Shown here in pieces: positions 17,501 through 24,087 of a stretch of 64,000 nucleotides of DNA. The notes beneath the pieces were generated by a model. It was not told the DNA's origin and ran no database searches. It saw nothing but the letters and a program-made list of their open reading frames with translations. This DNA is from Kangiella sp. GTDB taxonomy: Bacteria > Pseudomonadota > Gammaproteobacteria > Enterobacterales > Kangiellaceae. A program made the translations under genes and the position numbers. Position 1 is the stretch's first letter; the number at the start of each line of letters is the position of its first letter. The DNA is taken from assembly GCA_028284185.1 (NCBI GenBank), contig JANQSG010000017.1, forward strand, positions 1-64,000. Direction: 5' to 3'.

Positions 17501-18820
17501 ATAGGCTAACTTTTCGGACTTCCCTTCCCAATCTTTTTTCTCAATAGGATACCCGTCAGAATTATAAACCGTACTGGCGGTAGCTGCTATACAAGATGCT
17601 GAAGATGGTCTGTTAACGCTAACAAGCTTTACATTACCATTAATCTTTTGGTAGTTATAAATAGTTTCAGCGCCTTTAGCATTCTTTTCTTTAGTTTGAT
17701 TTTGACTATAAGTAAAGGTTGACTCATTAACTCCACTTTGGCGACCACTTCTAATAACTTTGCCTGCTGAATTGTATGAGTTAGTCGAAAATCGAATGTC
17801 GTTATACGAAACTCCAGTAATTTTCGTGGTTCTATTACTATCTTCATAATGGTATTTAGTAGAGCCAGTATTGTTCGGGAAATTAACAGTTTGAAGTCTA
17901 CTGCTGCTTAAGTAATTGTAATTATACGTCTTATTTCCTGGAACAATCACTTGAGAAACAACAGAGCCATTCCAGTACAGCTTCAAATATTTTCCATAAG
18001 GATCAGTTACTTTATCTAGCTTGCCATTAACGTAGGAGAAGGAGATTTTTTCACCATGCGCATTCACCTTTTCTACAATTTTCCCACGATTATCGCCAGA
18101 AGTGATTTGATATTTTTCATGGCCTCCATCACCAGTATATCGCGTCCAGCTACCATCAGAATTTTGGATAGCATAACTAATGGATTGGGATTTTCTATCT
18201 TCCCATCGGCTCCTTTCTGCAACCCAAAAATAAGTATATCCGTAGCCACCCAAAGTAAAGGTGACAGAGCTTATTTCTCCTTGATAGGGGTTACACTCTT
18301 TGTTAGGTGGGCAAGTAAAACGTGTGCCTTCGAAATACTTTCTTAAATATAAGTCACCTTCCAAATTTGATGACCAGCCATAACCAAAAATCGACGGCGC
18401 TCGGTTAGAGTCATACCTTCTGACTAAGGAAAGTGAGGAATTACCAAACGCTGGAATATCAACATGGTTAAAGTTTTTAGATCCAGAAGACAATAATACA
18501 GGCTCTTCAGAGGAAGGGTTCTCACAGTTAGCTTTAGAATTGTCATCATCCGATGTGGGCTCACCAAAATCAACATTCTCAGCCATTTCTGGCATTTCTT
18601 GGTAATACATCAAGGCATGAAACAGCCAATCCATATCAAGCAAAGTTACGTCTTTAATTCTCTGCCCTGTCACAGTAACAATATTGTCACTTTGCTCTGG
18701 TGCAGGAGCGGTGACAATAACTACACCGTCTACGTCATCAGCAAATACAATACTCGGGCTTATGGTTAGAATAGATAGGCATATTAATAATTTTAAGTAG
18801 TATAAGGGGGTTGTTTTCAT
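14555..18820 (-). CDS. RHS/YD-repeat protein with Sec signal and variable C-terminal tip
   Basis: A 1421-residue exported protein. Residues 1-28 form a Sec signal peptide ending near VFADD. A region around residues 118-160 (FGNSSLSLVRRYDSNR, FGYGWSSNLEG) is the usual lead-in of secreted RHS proteins. Dozens of YD repeats (Y-D-x-x-G-R/N-x) follow from about residue 230 to 1200. The RHS core is HNDHLDRPEVIT, the aromatic RYYDASIGRYLQSDPIG block and the closing DPLGL near residue 1304. Residues 1305-1421 are a distinct tip beginning with a basic, proline-rich part (FKHYKPHPTNPNKV, KDPRTGKKIVKPRP) and ending with an aspartate-rich segment and three cysteines. YD repeats form a shell that encloses a toxic tip. 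There are no T6SS genes nearby, and the signal peptide suggests Sec export. A related type is WapA-like contact toxins. The activity of the tip is unknown. Confidence 0.92.
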   Translation of the reverse strand: MKTTPLYYLKLLICLSILTISPSIVFADDVDGVVIVTAPAPEQSDNIVTVTGQRIKDVTLLDMDWLFHALMYYQEMPEMAENVDFGEPTSDDDNSKANCENPSSEEPVLLSSGSKNFNHVDIPAFGNSSLSLVRRYDSNRAPSIFGYGWSSNLEGDLYLRKYFEGTRFTCPPNKECNPYQGEISSVTFTLGGYGYTYFWVAERSRWEDRKSQSISYAIQNSDGSWTRYTGDGGHEKYQITSGDNRGKIVEKVNAHGEKISFSYVNGKLDKVTDPYGKYLKLYWNGSVVSQVIVPGNKTYNYNYLSSSRLQTVNFPNNTGSTKYHYEDSNRTTKITGVSYNDIRFSTNSYNSAGKVIRSGRQSGVNESTFTYSQNQTKEKNAKGAETIYNYQKINGNVKLVSVNRPSSASCIAATASTVYNSDGYPIEKKDWEGKSEKLAYNEKGQILSRVTKDNKLYHYFRNTDNQITKIDFYASASSSCVAGTFCAAGSSTKLSSTENTYYAVSHAAKRRLKSSTIIQYAVNGLPYQQRTTNYTYTLNGTKLTSTKIDGPLAGSSDAITTYYDSLGNISKIVNGLGHQTLFGNYDARGLVGYSIDPNGTRTNFTYDDRGRLIQTDELLDAGIQSTIIEYNRFSEVSKIISSSGSYIEYLYDNFGRLKKQRLPDTRGNNFAVGTQAEYEYIEYLYDNLNNLSGTLTATEIHKRVPQNTGGPRKPGGIIWVDEISVDTHVSTSDTYDSLGYLHFSSGNNGQKLTYSYDKNSRVKTMTDALNRLTTYQYDSAGRKIKEIRPDNKFITFNYDHYGYLSSVTDPGGKITTYKNNSFGEKISVNSPDSGVTNYTYDIAGQLTNVARNDGTSVSITYDAIGRIKTTSTTGSNISYTYDSCSHGIGKLCRVDDISGFTTYQYNDQGKVTHLTSNVDGSNFTQSFSYDSFGRLLQTNYPGGYKVKYSYDSADRINKIEAYVNGVWKTVISSTDYLPFGTATGFGYGNGVWTNRSVDADGRISSIKAGTIQDLSFSYNTVNEIIKITNNKNTTVTQNYSYDNLSRLKTQNSAFRNESFNYDSNGNRTSHTQNTNTTNYTTNSSNNSLVSANRSGLNRTFTYDGRGNIISMISSDNSNLSLNYNGLNKLTSITKSGVVTSYKTNAFNQRVSKKVGISGVKKFIYDLSGKLLAETTSGSSSIESLYIRFEGRVIGLIKNNQLYYVHNDHLDRPEVITNSSQSIVWKAKNMAFDRVVQQNNLNGFNIGFPGQYYDTESGFWYNIFRYYDASIGRYLQSDPIGIAGGLNIFAYVSNNPVSVIDPLGLSGKGKGERNFARSASGTNNQFKHYKPHPTNPNKVIFKDPRTGKKIVKPRPKGFPKKMGGSVSPSHLGRMLGVVLGALWPSEMACAELFCDSDNDGFDDNTGKTYEEVWGFLDCMQDG

Positions 18821-18868
18821 CCTTCAGTTTCCTTGATAATCATTAAATCTAATTTTTATTATCGAAGG

Positions 18869-18897
18869 TTTATACTTGATTTCTTTGAAATACACAA
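18869..18897 (-). promoter_or_regulatory. Possible sigma-70 promoter of the RHS gene
   Basis: On the minus strand TTGTGT (18892-18897) and TATAAA (18869-18874) are separated by 17 bases, 49 bases before the RHS start codon. The minus-35 box is weak (TTG matched only). An AAGGA ribosome-binding site lies 8 bases before the ATG at 18820. Confidence 0.45.
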
Positions 18898-18913
18898 TTA
18901 ATAAAATTAAAAA

Positions 18914-19245
18914 ATGCAAATTTGTATTGAGATAATTAGACATAAGCTTAATCGCCTTCCTCATAATATTAAAAAGCACTCTAGAACCAAGTTTCATGCT
19001 CATGTTAGTGACTTAGGAATGATACATACTTATATCAAGCCAAGAACCCCTAGACTTAACGGAAAAGTTGAAAGATCACACTTAACCGACCAAAGAGAGT
19101 TTTACCAACTAATCGATTATAACGATGACATAGACTTACGTAGAAAACTGGTTCAATGGGAAGATTATTATAACTTTATCAGACCACATTCAGCTCATTA
19201 TGGAAAACACCTTATGAAAAACTTAAGCAACGTATGTTAGGATAA
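18914..19245 (+). pseudogene. IS481-type transposase remnant, truncated and frameshifted
   Basis: Only the last third of a DDE integrase-core transposase is left. The segment KFHAHVSDLGMIHTYIKPRT, then LNGKVERSHLTDQREFYQL containing the catalytic glutamate (GKVER), and YYNFIRPHSA are typical of IS481/IS3-related enzymes. The frame breaks after HYGK: a one-base loss shifts it to a stop at 19238-19240. The neighbouring frame continues with PYEKLKQRMLG to a TAA at 19243-19245, which restores the family's usual ending. The first two aspartates and the helix-turn-helix part are missing. No terminal inverted repeats were found. Confidence 0.82.
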
Positions 19246-19340
19246 AAGCTAATGCCTACCATAGTCTGCAAAAAGACACTGGCACTTCTTTGGAGTTCAC
19301 CCTAGCACTATCCTGATAAACGTATGAGCAACTAATTGGG

Positions 19341-19366
19341 TGGATTTCCGCCTTCGCGGGAATGAC
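19341..19366. repeat. Short dispersed hairpin repeat (TGGATTTCCGCC...GCGGGAATGAC)
   Basis: The stem CCGC-CTTC-GCGG is within a sequence that recurs nearly unchanged at 54792-54817. This copy lies at the right edge of the accessory island, downstream of tsf. Confidence 0.7.
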
Positions 19367-19382
19367 GATAATAAGAGGTACA

Positions 19383-19419
19383 AAAAAGCTGCTGCTCTTA
19401 TCAAGAGCAGCAGCTTTTT
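19383..19419 (-). terminator. Rho-independent terminator of tsf
   Basis: Two 17-base arms (AAAAAGCTGCTGCTCTT and its exact complement) around a 3-base loop, with T tracts on both strands. It lies 46 bases past the tsf stop codon. It can stop transcription from both sides, so it isolates the rpsB-tsf unit from the RHS island. Confidence 0.92.
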
Positions 19420-19464
19420 ATCTTTGAAGATAATATCTTCAGAAAGAAGTGTTCAAAGAATCAA

Positions 19465-20331
19465 TTAAGCACCCATTTGAGCTGCTACTTCTGCAGCGAA
19501 GTCTTCTTCTTTCTTATCGATACCTTCACCTACCTCGAAGCGAGTGTAAGATACCACATCAGCACCAGCTGCTTTAACCAGCTTGCCAACAGTAGTTGAA
19601 GGATCTTTAACAAAGGCCTGACCTTCCAAAGTGATTTCGCCGATGAATTTATTGATACGACCACCAATCATTTTCTCAACGATGTTCTCTGGCTTACCAG
19701 CCATATCTGGTAATTCACGGATAATTGATTTTTCTTTCTCAATTACCGCAGGATCAACGTCGTCGGCTTTGTTGAACTGAGGGTTAGCAGCAGCAACGTG
19801 CATCGCAACGTCTTTTGCTAACTCTTCAGAACCGCCAGTCATAGAAACGATAACGCCGATACGGCCACCGTGAATGTAACCACCCAGGTTGTCACCTTCA
19901 ACTTTAGTTACACGACGAACCGTGATGTTTTCACCGATTTTAGCGACCAGGTTTGCACGCGCTGTTTCAACGGTTTCGCCAGAAGCCATTTCTGTAGCGT
20001 TTAAAGTATCAACATCGTTGATACCTTTTTCTAACGCTAAATCAGCAACTGCGTTGGCGAAACCCAGGAAGTTTTCGTCACGAGCAACGAAGTCAGTTTC
20101 TGAGTTGATTTCAACCAAAACACCAGCACCGTTTGCAGTACGAGATAAGATGATACCTTCAGCCGCAACACGACCCGCTTTCTTGGCAGCTTTAGCAGCG
20201 CCAGATTTACGCATATTATCGATTGCAACTTCGATGTCACCGTTAGTTTCAACTAGAGCTTTTTTACACTCCATCATGCCAGCGCCAGTGCGCTCACGTA
20301 ATTCTTTAACTAATGCAGCAGTAATTGCCAT
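19465..20331 (-). CDS. tsf: Elongation factor Ts
   Basis: EF-Ts exchanges GDP for GTP on EF-Tu. The 288-residue protein has the N-terminal UBA-like domain ([20 protein letters not shown]), the [10 protein letters not shown] motif at about residues 80-89 that contacts EF-Tu, and the two core subdomains ending in [23 protein letters not shown] ribosome-binding region precedes the ATG. It is the second gene of the rpsB-tsf unit, but with a 325-base repeat-filled gap after rpsB, and pyrH no longer follows it. Confidence 0.97.
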   Translation of the reverse strand: MAITAALVKELRERTGAGMMECKKALVETNGDIEVAIDNMRKSGAAKAAKKAGRVAAEGIILSRTANGAGVLVEINSETDFVARDENFLGFANAVADLALEKGINDVDTLNATEMASGETVETARANLVAKIGENITVRRVTKVEGDNLGGYIHGGRIGVIVSMTGGSEELAKDVAMHVAAANPQFNKADDVDPAVIEKEKSIIRELPDMAGKPENIVEKMIGGRINKFIGEITLEGQAFVKDPSTTVGKLVKAAGADVVSYTRFEVGEGIDKKEEDFAAEVAAQMGA

Positions 20332-20404
20332 GATATTTTCTCCGGTTTGATCAATGAGCTTTATATAAAGCCATTCATCAGAAATTCAATAATTAAACTT
20401 TTGT

Positions 20405-20491
20405 GTCATTGTCTCGGCAAATCTTTATGAGATTGTGACCGAAGGAAATCCCTTTAGGGACCACGTCATTTTTCAAATGACTCGCAATGAC
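20405..20491. repeat. REP-like palindromic repeat, copy 3 (rpsB-tsf gap)
   Basis: Outer arms GTCATTG (20405-20411) and CAATGAC (20485-20491) are exact inverses. Inside are two further hairpins: TCCCTTTAGGGA and GTCATTTTTCAAATGAC. The interior differs from copies 1 and 2, and only the outer motif is shared. Confidence 0.7.
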
Positions 20492-20510
20492 GGAATTTAT
20501 TTAGCGCATA

Positions 20511-20632
20511 TTAACTTAGCGAAAAGCTCAAGGGCGCGGCGGAAACTATAAAGATTGCGGAGGTTACCTAACAGGTAATCGAGCATAGATTTATAGTTTC
20601 CAACAAAGCAATTGAGCTTTACAGCAAGTTAA
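20511..20632. repeat. About 120-bp imperfect hairpin element, copy A
   Basis: The left arm (TTAACTTAGCGAAAAGCTCAA, then GGAAACTATAAA) is complementary over about 40 positions to the right arm (TTTATAGTTTCC, then TTGAGCTTTACAGCAAGTTAA), with small bulges. The centre is GCGGAGGTTACCTAACAGG followed by TAATCGAGCAT, itself a TTACCT/AGGTAA palindrome. A second copy with the same layout is at 52981-53105. No coding capacity. Confidence 0.85.
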
Positions 20633-20656
20633 TCAGACTTTGCAGCCAGTGCGAAA

Positions 20657-21388
20657 TTATTCTGCAGCTACAAACTCTTCGCTTGAATCAGCTGTAGTAG
20701 TAGCAGAAGCCTGCTTGCCATCCAGGATAGCGTCAGCCACAGCACCACAGTACAAACGAATCGCACGGATCGCATCATCGTTACCTGGGATGATGTAATC
20801 TACGCCTTTAGGGTTTGTGTTGGTATCTACAACAGCCACAACAGGAATACCCATCTTGTTTGCTTCTGCGATAGCGATGTTTTCGTGGTCTGCGTCTACA
20901 ACGAATAATACGTCTGGAAGACCGCCCATGTTCTTGATACCGCCAATAGACGCTTCTAACTTAGTCATTTCACGAGAAAGCATTAGAGCTTCTTTCTTGG
21001 TTAAACGCTCGAAAGTGCCATCTTCAGCTTGCTTTTCAAGATCTTTTAAACGGTTAATTGAACCACGGATAGTTTTATAGTTCGTCAACATACCGCCTAA
21101 CCAACGCTTGTCTACAAAGAACTGACCCGCACGAGTCGCTTCTTCTTTAACAATGCTGCCAGCTGCACGTTTAGTGCCTACAAAAAGAATTTTACCTTTG
21201 TTCGACGCCACTTTACCTAAGTAGTTAAGAGCATCGTTGAACATTGGAACCGTTTGCTCCAAGTTGATGATATGAACCTTGTTACGAGCGCCAAAAATGT
21301 ATGGACGCATTTGAGGGTTCCAGAAACGGGTTTTGTGACCGAAGTGCACACCCGCCTGTAGCATGTCACGCATACTAACTTTAGACAT
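20657..21388 (-). CDS. rpsB: 30S ribosomal protein S2
   Basis: S2 joins the small subunit late and binds at the head-body junction near S1. The 243-residue protein starts [20 protein letters not shown], the conserved S2 N-terminus. It contains the FVGTKRAA segment, [11 protein letters not shown] and the C-terminal [19 protein letters not shown] segment. An acidic tail follows, as in other gammaproteobacteria. The GGAG ribosome-binding site lies 7 bases before the ATG. The long leader is described separately and is probably the site of S2 feedback control of rpsB-tsf. Confidence 0.98.
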   Translation of the reverse strand: MSKVSMRDMLQAGVHFGHKTRFWNPQMRPYIFGARNKVHIINLEQTVPMFNDALNYLGKVASNKGKILFVGTKRAAGSIVKEEATRAGQFFVDKRWLGGMLTNYKTIRGSINRLKDLEKQAEDGTFERLTKKEALMLSREMTKLEASIGGIKNMGGLPDVLFVVDADHENIAIAEANKMGIPVVAVVDTNTNPKGVDYIIPGNDDAIRAIRLYCGAVADAILDGKQASATTTADSSEEFVAAE

Positions 21389-21480
21389 AATTTTTCTCCG
21401 AATTTCGGGTTAAGCCTCCACAAACCCCATTAAGCCGACCAATCTTTCGATTAGCACCCCGACCAATGTGACGGTTCGTG
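21389..21480 (-). promoter_or_regulatory. rpsB mRNA leader, probable S2 autoregulatory site
   Basis: On the minus strand the stretch before the start codon contains GGTCGGGGTGCTAATCG, GATTGGTCGGCTTAAT, then GGAGGCTTAACCC and ATTCGGAGAAAAATT. The GAGGCTTAACCC and TTCGGAGAAA blocks resemble the conserved leader by which S2 represses rpsB-tsf in gammaproteobacteria. GGTCGG occurs twice, allowing alternative pairings. That it binds S2 here is inference from this resemblance. Confidence 0.6.
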
Positions 21481-21569
21481 TGTGTTTTTTCTTGTAAATC
21501 AAGTATTTACAACATATTGAAACGAAATCTATAAATCAGTGATTTACAGTATTTGCAATTTCGGCGCGC

Positions 21570-21598
21570 TTTATACCATTTTTACCAGTCAATCGCAA
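21570..21598 (-). promoter_or_regulatory. rpsB promoter with GC-rich discriminator
   Basis: On the minus strand TTGCGA (21593-21598) and TATAAA (21570-21575) are 17 bases apart. They are followed directly by GCGCGCC, a GC-rich discriminator typical of stringently controlled ribosomal promoters. It would give a leader of about 170 bases. Confidence 0.7.
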
Positions 21599-21624
21599 TT
21601 ATTTCGCTTAATTAATAATACATA

Positions 21625-21668
21625 TTGACATGTAACCTATAGGTGACTAAAGTAACTTGTAGGTTACA
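21625..21668 (+). promoter_or_regulatory. Promoter with overlapping inverted-repeat operator for the membrane protein/XRE pair
   Basis: TTGACA (21625-21630), 17 bases and TAAAGT (21648-21653) form a sigma-70 promoter. An inverted repeat, TGTAACCTATAGGT (21631-21644) and ACTTGTAGGTTACA (21655-21668), matches at 12 of 14 positions and covers the spacer and the bases after the minus-10 box. A regulator bound there would block RNA polymerase. The XRE protein encoded by the second gene is the natural candidate, which would make the pair self-repressing. Confidence 0.65.
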
Positions 21669-21699
21669 TAGATGGTTAAATTATATATTAGGTTAAGAT

Positions 21700-22155
21700 A
21701 TGCAAATTAATGAAGTCGATAAATTAGTCCGCTCAAGAATAAAAGTATTAATATTTGGAGCATTCTCGTTTGCCTTGTGGCAATTTTCTTGGATAGGTAT
21801 GGATTTAATGGAGGGAAGCAAAAGTAGTCTCCTCTATGTTGTAGCAGCCATGGTTATATTGGGAGCAATAGGCTGGGTTATCACCAGCTACTTTATATAC
21901 GTTTACACTAAAAAGGTTAAAAATTTAAATGCTTGCCACGCCTTAAATGATGAGTTAACACGCAAAAATAGAGCGCAAGCATTTATGGCAGGCTACTTTA
22001 TTTTATTTAGCTTGATTTGGTTGTTAATTCCTGCAACTGACTTTTGGCAGTTTGATTTAAAAATCGCGATACGTGCAATAGCAGTGTTAGCCATTGTTTT
22101 ACCTATGCTGATATTTGCTTATTCAGAGCTTAAAAATGATGAAGGAGCTGAGTAG
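21700..22155 (+). CDS. Four-helix membrane protein paired with an XRE regulator
   Basis: A 151-residue inner-membrane protein with four hydrophobic segments (about residues 17-35, 43-70, 92-112 and 122-140) and short charged loops. I recognise no named family beyond the many small membrane proteins encoded next to YozG-like XRE regulators. The stop TAG overlaps the GTG of the next gene (TAGTG), so the two are translated together. A promoter with an operator-like palindrome lies upstream. A role in sensing or in detoxification is possible but cannot be read from the sequence. Confidence 0.8.
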   Translation: MQINEVDKLVRSRIKVLIFGAFSFALWQFSWIGMDLMEGSKSSLLYVVAAMVILGAIGWVITSYFIYVYTKKVKNLNACHALNDELTRKNRAQAFMAGYFILFSLIWLLIPATDFWQFDLKIAIRAIAVLAIVLPMLIFAYSELKNDEGAE

Positions 22156-22373
22156 TGCAAGGGGAACAAAGGCATTTTGCAAATAACTTAAAGGCATTAA
22201 GAGCAAAACACAATTATACCCAGGCCGATCTAGCTCAATTGGTAGGTGTAACTCGCAAAACCATAAACACTATTGAAAACCGTGTTTTTATACCTTCTAC
22301 TTTTTTAGCCATAAAGTTGGCACAAGCATTTAATGTCACTGTTGAGGATATTTTTTATATCGAAAAACCTTAA
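22155..22373 (+). CDS. XRE-family helix-turn-helix regulator
   Basis: A 72-residue protein that is almost entirely a DNA-binding domain. FANNLKALRAKHNYTQADLAQ, then GVTRKTINTIENRVFIPS, give the five-helix lambda-repressor-like fold with the recognition helix VTRKTINTIE. The end (LAQAFNVTVEDIFYIE) is typical of YozG-type regulators of small operons. The start is GTG, sharing a base with the stop codon of the membrane protein gene. It probably represses its own operon through the palindrome at 21631-21668. Confidence 0.9.
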   Translation: MQGEQRHFANNLKALRAKHNYTQADLAQLVGVTRKTINTIENRVFIPSTFLAIKLAQAFNVTVEDIFYIEKP

Positions 22374-22445
22374 ACACTATAAAAGTACCTTTAGATAGAG
22401 TTATATTAAGAATCATTACTCATTCGAAAAAGCGGGAGCCTAAGC

Positions 22446-22799
22446 ATGAATTATGTTGATGGATATGTTTTAGCGGTACCTAAGGATAAAAAAGATGCCT
22501 ACAAAAAATTAGCACTTCAAGCGGCAGAAGTTTTTAAGGCTCATGGAGCTATAAGTGTGGTTGAGTGTTGGGGTGATGATGTACCAGATGGAGAACTCAC
22601 CTCTTTCCCAATGGCAGTCAAATGTGAACCTAACGAAACTGTAGTATTTTCTTGGACAACTTGGCCCAATAAAGCAGTTCGCGATAAAGGCTTACAAAAA
22701 TCGATGGAAGATCCGCGCATGGAAATGGATACCAGCAAATTACCGTTCGATGGCAAACGGTTGATTTATGGCGGTTTTGAGCCCCTAATCAATGAATAA
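22446..22799 (+). CDS. DUF1428 family protein (YbaA-like)
   Basis: A 117-residue soluble protein. NYVDGYVLAVPKDKK, the VVECWGDDVPDG segment and FSWTTWPNKAVRD followed by DPRM are characteristic of DUF1428, a ferredoxin-like alpha/beta barrel family related to dimeric ABM-type proteins and including E. coli YbaA. Function is unknown. A GGGAG ribosome-binding site lies 9 bases before the ATG. Neighbouring genes are small stress-type or accessory proteins. Confidence 0.9.
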   Translation: MNYVDGYVLAVPKDKKDAYKKLALQAAEVFKAHGAISVVECWGDDVPDGELTSFPMAVKCEPNETVVFSWTTWPNKAVRDKGLQKSMEDPRMEMDTSKLPFDGKRLIYGGFEPLINE

Positions 22800-22848
22800 T
22801 GAACCTTTATTAAAACTTCAATTACTTTGAGGTATCTAAATAACACTT

Positions 22849-23196
22849 ATGAATATTCATCCAATCGTTGCAAAATGGTTCGATTGCTGGAATAGCGGCA
22901 ATATCGATGACTTACCAATCACTGACGATTTCAGTCATACCAGTCCTTTCGGCACTATTAGCCCTAAGTCCAAGTATATGGATATCGTCAATAAAAACCG
23001 TAAAGACTTTCTTGGAAATACTCTAACCGTTACGGCTCATATTCAAGAAGGCAATCAGATATGCGTTCAGTTTGAACAGAAAAATACCAATACTGGATTA
23101 GAAATGACGGTTTGCGAGTGGTATCAGTTTGAAGGTGATCTGATAAAAACCATTCGTTCCTTTTATAATGTTGGTAATGCAGAAATAAAAGGCTGA
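22849..23196 (+). CDS. SnoaL-like (NTF2-fold) protein
   Basis: A 115-residue protein with the pattern of the SnoaL/NTF2 cone fold. An N-terminal helix containing KWFDCWNSGNIDDLP is followed by DDFSHTSPFGTISPKSKYMDI, then beta strands and a final FEGDLIKTIRSFYN. Such proteins are small-molecule enzymes or binding proteins. The polar pocket here includes D, H and W residues, but the substrate cannot be stated. No good ribosome-binding site is seen close to the ATG. It stands 49 bases after the DUF1428 gene. Confidence 0.75.
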   Translation: MNIHPIVAKWFDCWNSGNIDDLPITDDFSHTSPFGTISPKSKYMDIVNKNRKDFLGNTLTVTAHIQEGNQICVQFEQKNTNTGLEMTVCEWYQFEGDLIKTIRSFYNVGNAEIKG

Positions 23197-23368
23197 ATTG
23201 CGTCAAGACTCTGTCAGTAACAAACCAAACTGAAATATTTTATTACATTGAACCGAATTAGCACCGTAAATATTTTTCTTGATCCACGTTTTATTCACTT
23301 TTTTTTCATAAAATTTTTACTCACAAAGTGGTGTTATACAGCTGTTATTTTAACAATAGGAGAACACT

Positions 23369-23893
23369 ATGAATAACATTACCTTTCTGACACGTAAAAA
23401 GTTAATTACTCTTGCCATTCTTATGCTATCTATAGTTTTTACAAGTAACTCTCACGCTGGCGATTATGGCAAATATAAAGCTAAAAAAGATATTGTTGAA
23501 ACTGCTGTTGCTAATGGAAACTTTACAACTTTAGCTGCTGCTTTAGGTGCCGCAGATTTAGTTGAAACACTTCAAAATAAAGGCCCTTTTACAGTTTTTG
23601 CTCCAACAGACGAAGCATTTGCAAAACTGCCGGCAGGTACAGTTGAATCTCTACTGAAACCTGAAAATAAAGATAAGTTAGCCACAATTTTAACTTATCA
23701 TGTAGTTCCGGGAAAAGTTAAAGCTAAAGACGTTGTAAAACTATCAAGTGCTAAAACGGTTAATGGTCAAAGTATAGGCATTCAGGTAAATGGTAATACT
23801 GTAACTGTTGATAATGCGAATGTTATTGCTACCGATGTTGAAGCTAGTAATGGCGTTATCCATGTAATTGATAATGTAATTTTACCAAAATAA
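23369..23893 (+). CDS. Secreted fasciclin (FAS1) domain protein
   Basis: A 174-residue exported protein: a signal peptide of about 30 residues (ending SNSHA-GDYG), then one FAS1 domain. The domain shows [20 protein letters not shown], the H1 motif [15 protein letters not shown], the [13 protein letters not shown] segment and the final H2-like [15 protein letters not shown]1 proteins act in cell adhesion or surface binding. Single-domain bacterial forms are common and often stress-related. It has a strong AGGAG ribosome-binding site and its own terminator at 23911-23937. Confidence 0.93.
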   Translation: MNNITFLTRKKLITLAILMLSIVFTSNSHAGDYGKYKAKKDIVETAVANGNFTTLAAALGAADLVETLQNKGPFTVFAPTDEAFAKLPAGTVESLLKPENKDKLATILTYHVVPGKVKAKDVVKLSSAKTVNGQSIGIQVNGNTVTVDNANVIATDVEASNGVIHVIDNVILPK

Positions 23894-23910
23894 ACAGTAA
23901 CCCTGATGTT

Positions 23911-23937
23911 AAAGGCGCACACTAGTGCGCTTTTTTT
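23911..23937 (+). terminator. Terminator after the fasciclin gene
   Basis: GCGCAC and GTGCGC arms around ACTA, flanked by AAAG and followed by seven T residues. Confidence 0.88.
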
Positions 23938-24087
23938 ATTGCTTTTATTTGTTACACTGTTCTCTTTATTAAACCAGTTAAAAGCACCCATAATTTTATA
24001 TGAATCTATCAATGATGAATCAATACCATCCAGCTCTGTACTGGTTGACTCAGATAGAAATTCAAACCTAATCAATCAACCTTGCTA

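Larger units (their letters stand above)
20332..20656. other. Repeat-filled spacer between rpsB and tsf
   Basis: The 325 bases contain no gene. From left to right: the tsf ribosome-binding site, a REP-like repeat (20405-20491) and a 122-bp imperfect hairpin element (20511-20632). In transcription order the hairpin element comes first, 24 bases after the rpsB stop. Transcripts crossing this gap would carry two large hairpins, which could alter the S2 to EF-Ts ratio. Confidence 0.75.
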
